A DNA stretch of 64,000 nucleotides. It comes from Brytella acorum. Lineage in GTDB: Bacteria; Pseudomonadota; Alphaproteobacteria; Acetobacterales; Acetobacteraceae. A program made the translations under genes and the position numbers. How positions within the stretch are numbered: the first letter of the stretch is position 1; every line of letters begins with the position of its first letter. Shown in pieces: positions 61,498 to 64,000 of the stretch. Under the pieces are notes generated by a model. The model did not search any database. It was given only the letters and a program-made list of their open reading frames with translations, and was not told the origin of the DNA. The stretch spans positions 186,001-250,000 of the forward strand of contig NZ_JARBJP010000002.1 of the NCBI RefSeq assembly GCF_029309905.1, written 5' to 3'.

Positions 61498-62345
61498 GGC
61501 GCCGCGCGGCTCGGCGCGGGCCGCTCCAGAACCGTGAAGCCTCCGTAACCCATGCGGGCGATGGCCGCGCGCAGGCGCTCGGGCTCCGGGGGGGGAGCCG
61601 TCAGGATCATTTCTTCTTCGGCTTCGCGAGGAGCGCGAACGCTGTGCGAGTCACAATGCTGCTCCAGGACGGTCGCGGCCTGACGGGCGACGGACGCCGC
61701 CGGATCGAGCCATGTGACGTGGGCGGGACCAAGCCGGGCAAAGGTCTGGGTGAGAAAAGTATAATGGGTGCAGCCCAGACCCACCGTGTCGATGTCCTCG
61801 CCGCCAAGTTGCCCGAACAGGGCGGCCAGTTCGCGGGAGACCAGAACTTCGGGGATGTCTTCACCCAGAAAGGCGCGCTCCGCGAGGTCGGCGAGGCCGC
61901 GTGCGCCATGCGTGATCATGATGCAATCCGTCGCATAGGCACGATGCAGGCTGCCCAGATAAGGGCGGCGCACCGTCGCGGCGGTCGCCAGAATCCCGAT
62001 CACACGGCTGATACTGACGCGCGCCGCCCAACGGACGGGCGGCACACATCCCACGAAGGGCACCGAAAATCGGGCGCGCAAGGGTTCGAGAGCCAGCGTG
62101 CTGGCCGTGTTGCACGCAATCAGAACAAGGTCCGGGCGGCGTGCCTCGATCTGCTCGCCGATCAATGTCAGCAGGCGTGAGACCAGCAGATCATCATCCT
62201 GCTCCCCATAAGGGAACAGGGCGTTGTCGGCGAGATAGTCGACTTTCGTACCCTGCGGCAGCGCTTCTCTCAGGGCGCGGACCACGCCGAGTCCCCCGAT
62301 GCCGGAGTCGAAGGCCAGAACCCGTCCGCGCGGCCTGATGCTCAA
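61473..62345 (-). CDS. murI: Glutamate racemase
   Basis: Provides D-glutamate for peptidoglycan. The 290 residues carry both catalytic cysteine motifs, LIACNTASTLAL and VGLGCTHYTFL, and the opening LAFDSGIGGLGVVRALREALP with YLADNALFPYGEQ. The start codon appears to be TTG at 62345, because the ATG a few bases upstream reads into a stop. It lies 18 bases after pyrE on the same strand. The 3' end overlaps the convergent prenyl synthase gene by 25 bases. Confidence 0.93.
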   Translation of the reverse strand: MSIRPRGRVLAFDSGIGGLGVVRALREALPQGTKVDYLADNALFPYGEQDDDLLVSRLLTLIGEQIEARRPDLVLIACNTASTLALEPLRARFSVPFVGCVPPVRWAARVSISRVIGILATAATVRRPYLGSLHRAYATDCIMITHGARGLADLAERAFLGEDIPEVLVSRELAALFGQLGGEDIDTVGLGCTHYTFLTQTFARLGPAHVTWLDPAASVARQAATVLEQHCDSHSVRAPREAEEEMILTAPPPEPERLRAAIARMGYGGFTVLERPAPSRAAPQFARLTV

Positions 62346-62363
62346 AGGAGGCGGCTCATGAGG

Positions 62364-63116
62364 TCAGGCTTCGGCCTTGCCCTTGAGCGCCGCGGCTTCT
62401 TCAGCGCTGCCGACGCCGCCGTGACGCTTCGACCAGCCACACGGATCTTCGAGGAAACGCCGGACTTCGGCGATATCGCTGTCCGAAAAGTAATCCTTGT
62501 CCGCGCAGGCTTCGAGGACGTCCCACCAGGTGCACAGCGCATGCAGCGAGATGTTCATGTCGGCCAGGGTGCGGTGCGCGCCGGGGAACACGCCGTAGAA
62601 AAAGACCACGAAAGTGTGGTCCACGATGGCTCCGGCTTCACGCAGCGCGTTGGCGAAACGGATTTTCGAAGCGCCGTCCGTGGTCAGATCCTCGACAAGC
62701 AGCGTGCGCATGTTTTCGGGCACGTCGCCTTCGATCTGGGCATTGCGCCCGAAACCCTTGGGCTTCTTGCGGACATAGGCCATCGGCGTGAGCATCCGGT
62801 CGGCGATCCATGCCGCGAAAGGAATGCCCGCCGTCTCACCGCCGACGACGGCATCGATGCTTTCATAGCCGATATGCCGACCGATTTTCTCGACGGCGAG
62901 TTCGACGATCTTGGCCCGCGCGCGCGGGAAGAAAATGATCTTGCGGCAATCGATATAGACCGGGGATTTCCAGCCCGATGTCAGCGTGTAAGGCTCTTCC
63001 GGACGGAAATTGATGGCCTTGATCTCGAGCAGGATACGGGCAGCCGTCAGCGCCGCGTCGCGGTCCCACTGCGTTTGGCGGTCACCGAGAGTCCCACCTT
63101 GTTCACCGCTGCCCAT
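62364..63116 (-). CDS. pyrE: Orotate phosphoribosyltransferase
   Basis: Transfers ribose-5-phosphate from PRPP to orotate in pyrimidine synthesis. The 250-residue protein contains FTLTSGWKSPVYIDCRK-like sequence (here YTLTSGWKSPVYIDCRK), VVGGETAGIPFAAWIA, YVRKKPKGFG and the PRPP-binding LLVEDLTTDGASK. A C-terminal extension of about 30 residues makes it somewhat longer than the usual 210-230, as seen in related alphaproteobacteria. GGAG lies eight bases before the ATG. Confidence 0.94.
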   Translation of the reverse strand: MGSGEQGGTLGDRQTQWDRDAALTAARILLEIKAINFRPEEPYTLTSGWKSPVYIDCRKIIFFPRARAKIVELAVEKIGRHIGYESIDAVVGGETAGIPFAAWIADRMLTPMAYVRKKPKGFGRNAQIEGDVPENMRTLLVEDLTTDGASKIRFANALREAGAIVDHTFVVFFYGVFPGAHRTLADMNISLHALCTWWDVLEACADKDYFSDSDIAEVRRFLEDPCGWSKRHGGVGSAEEAAALKGKAEA

Positions 63117-63235
63117 TACGATCTCCTCAATGAATTGTCATGGTGGCGACCAGTTGTTTGCCTGATCGCGTAAACCATCTCTCCTTACAAGAGCGAGTGC
63201 TTGCGTCATAGGGAGAACCGGTCTTATTATAGGCA

Positions 63236-63254
63236 AGTATTAATAATCATTCTC
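63236..63254 (+). promoter_or_regulatory. Fur-box-like site
   Basis: AGTATTAATAATCATTCTC matches 14 of 19 positions of the classical Fur box, including the continuous core ATAATCATT. It lies 17-35 bases before the GTG start of the 79-residue protein. Fur binding is inferred. Confidence 0.5.
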
Positions 63255-63270
63255 AATTGGATCAAAGCCC

Positions 63271-63510
63271 GTGAATCTCGACACCCGCCGGATTGGACGT
63301 AAGTGCGAACGCGCCGTCGTGACAGCGTATCAGGAGTTGCGTGAGGTCGGACAGCCTGACATGCAGGCCTTCGCCGCATGCACCACGCTCTATCGCATTC
63401 ACCATCCCGAATCGTCTCTGAACGAAGCGCGACGTCTGGTTTCGGAATGGATCGACCATCACGTCGTGCGTCAGGCCGAAGGCGCGACACCCGGCTGCGA
63501 ATGTAACTAG
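63271..63510 (+). CDS. Small protein of unknown function, possibly iron-regulated
   Basis: A 79-residue soluble protein (LDTRRIGRKCERAVVTAYQELREVGQPDMQAFAACTTLYRIHHPESSLNEARRLVSEWIDHHVVRQ) predicted to be helical. It has three Cys spread through the chain and a C-terminal CEC pair, but no CxxC ferredoxin pattern. It is not HemP-like or Bfd-like. The GTG at 63271 is the apparent start, with a weak ribosome site. The sequence looks domain-like and is probably limited to acetic acid bacteria. A Fur-box-like element just upstream suggests iron control. Confidence 0.62.
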   Translation: MNLDTRRIGRKCERAVVTAYQELREVGQPDMQAFAACTTLYRIHHPESSLNEARRLVSEWIDHHVVRQAEGATPGCECN

Positions 63511-63545
63511 CACCGTCTTCGCCCCGGGGCGGGAGGGAGCCTTCG

Positions 63546-64000
63546 TCAGGAAACTTTCAGAAAAACGGTTTCGACCTGCTCGGGCGTAAAATCCGCCCAG
63601 GTCGTGTTCGTGCGAAACGCGGTCACCGTCGCGGGCGGGTAGCCGCGCAAGAGGATGGCGTCATGAGCGCTGTCGTAAGCGCTGTTACCGGACATGAGAT
63701 GGCAGAATTCCGCCATGGTCGGATTATGACCGACGATCATGATCGCCTCTGTGTGTCCGCCCTCGTTTTTCAGCAGTTCCACGATGCCCTCGGGAGCGGC
63801 GTCATAGAGACGTTCGACGGGGCGTACCGGCGTCGCTTCTCCGAGTTCTTGGGCTATGAGATCGGCCGTCTCGACGGTTCGCGCAGCCGGGCTGCACCAG
63901 ATTGCCAGCGTGGCCGGGACGAGGCCGCTTGCCGCGATGGCGATGCCCGCCGCCCGGGCCTGATCGCGTCCATGCGCTGTAAGAACGCGTCCGCGATCGT
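63546..64000 (-). CDS. SixA-type histidine phosphatase (N-terminus cut by window edge)
   Basis: Part of a histidine-phosphatase-superfamily protein, running off the right edge. The visible 151 codons read from DRGRVLTAHGRDQARAAGIAI through WCSPAARTVETADLIAQELG and ERLYDAAPEGIVELL to MIVGHNPTMAEFCHLMSG. The phosphorylated RHG histidine should lie just outside; the second catalytic His is in VGHNP. Layout and size fit SixA phosphohistidine phosphatases. The GTG near 63782 is internal, not the start. Confidence 0.85.
   Translation of the reverse strand, partial: DRGRVLTAHGRDQARAAGIAIAASGLVPATLAIWCSPAARTVETADLIAQELGEATPVRPVERLYDAAPEGIVELLKNEGGHTEAIMIVGHNPTMAEFCHLMSGNSAYDSAHDAILLRGYPPATVTAFRTNTTWADFTPEQVETVFLKVS

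Overview
The window is ordinary, GC-rich chromosomal DNA from an alphaproteobacterium. The likeliest source is an acetic acid bacterium (Acetobacteraceae, Rhodospirillales). The basis is the protein character, the gene orders bamE/yceD-rpmF-plsX-fabH-ihfA-merR, lrp-trxB-lysR and def-petP-petR-like, and several small proteins that look restricted to that family. No genus is assigned. I see no rRNA, CRISPR array, insertion sequence, integrase or phage gene. Coding density is high, and most genes lie in short, translationally coupled operons.

Layout. 1-1654: the end of an iron-siderophore/haem-type ABC importer. 1660-6438 (minus): a DUF4130-UdgX uracil-DNA protein, an FUSC-type exporter and guanine deaminase. 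6439-7089: a long intergenic region, followed by a MucR/Ros regulator, ihfB, a LysR regulator, trxB and an Lrp regulator. 10756-13285: a GT2-GtrA polyprenyl-phosphate glycosyltransferase and a GT39 glycosyltransferase. 13326-17430: motB, motA and a periplasmic prolyl oligopeptidase. 17515-21002: rpsU, then def-marR(petP-like)-response regulator-histidine kinase. 21066-26339: bamE, the yceD-rpmF-plsX-fabH-ihfA-merR block and tRNA-Pro(GGG). 26379-31229: an AI-2E-family permease, a DUF3574 lipoprotein, a Nudix hydrolase, an Atm1-type ABC exporter and a small orphan. 31366-34006: rpmB and fusA. 34112-38558 (minus): a secreted orphan, a GlsB-type membrane protein, an S10 carboxypeptidase, a methyltransferase and ubiA. 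38661-41593: rsmE, gshA and lolA. 41858-45817: rsmI, an LppC-like lipoprotein, an orphan and lpxL. 45814-48830: lpxK and a DUF374-WaaA fusion, which form one lipid A/Kdo operon with lpxL. 48882-52621: a universal stress protein, pdxH, fabI and aroC. 52778-54977: a YtrA-type GntR regulator with its ABC transporter. 55025-59429: an OsmC protein and nrdA-META lipoprotein-nrdB. 59457-64000: a TrmN6-like methyltransferase, a polyprenyl diphosphate synthase, murI, pyrE, a possibly Fur-regulated small protein and a truncated SixA-type phosphatase.

Many genes serve the envelope: fatty-acid initiation and elongation (plsX, fabH, fabI), lipid A/Kdo assembly (waaA fusion, lpxK, lpxL), lipoprotein and outer-membrane assembly (lolA, bamE, LppC), murI, and quinone side chain and head group (ispB-like, ubiA). 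Both IHF subunits are encoded, about 17 kb apart.

I did not find a convincing new defence or mobile system. The items most worth following up are the DUF374-WaaA fusion, a META lipoprotein inserted between the two ribonucleotide reductase genes, the DUF4130-UdgX protein without its usual radical-SAM partner, a Fur-box-preceded 79-residue protein, two perfect dyads in front of the GntR/ABC operon, a 17-bp perfect palindrome in the longest gene-free region, and rsmI/LppC start codons that overlap head to head. All function calls come from reading the sequence without database searches.
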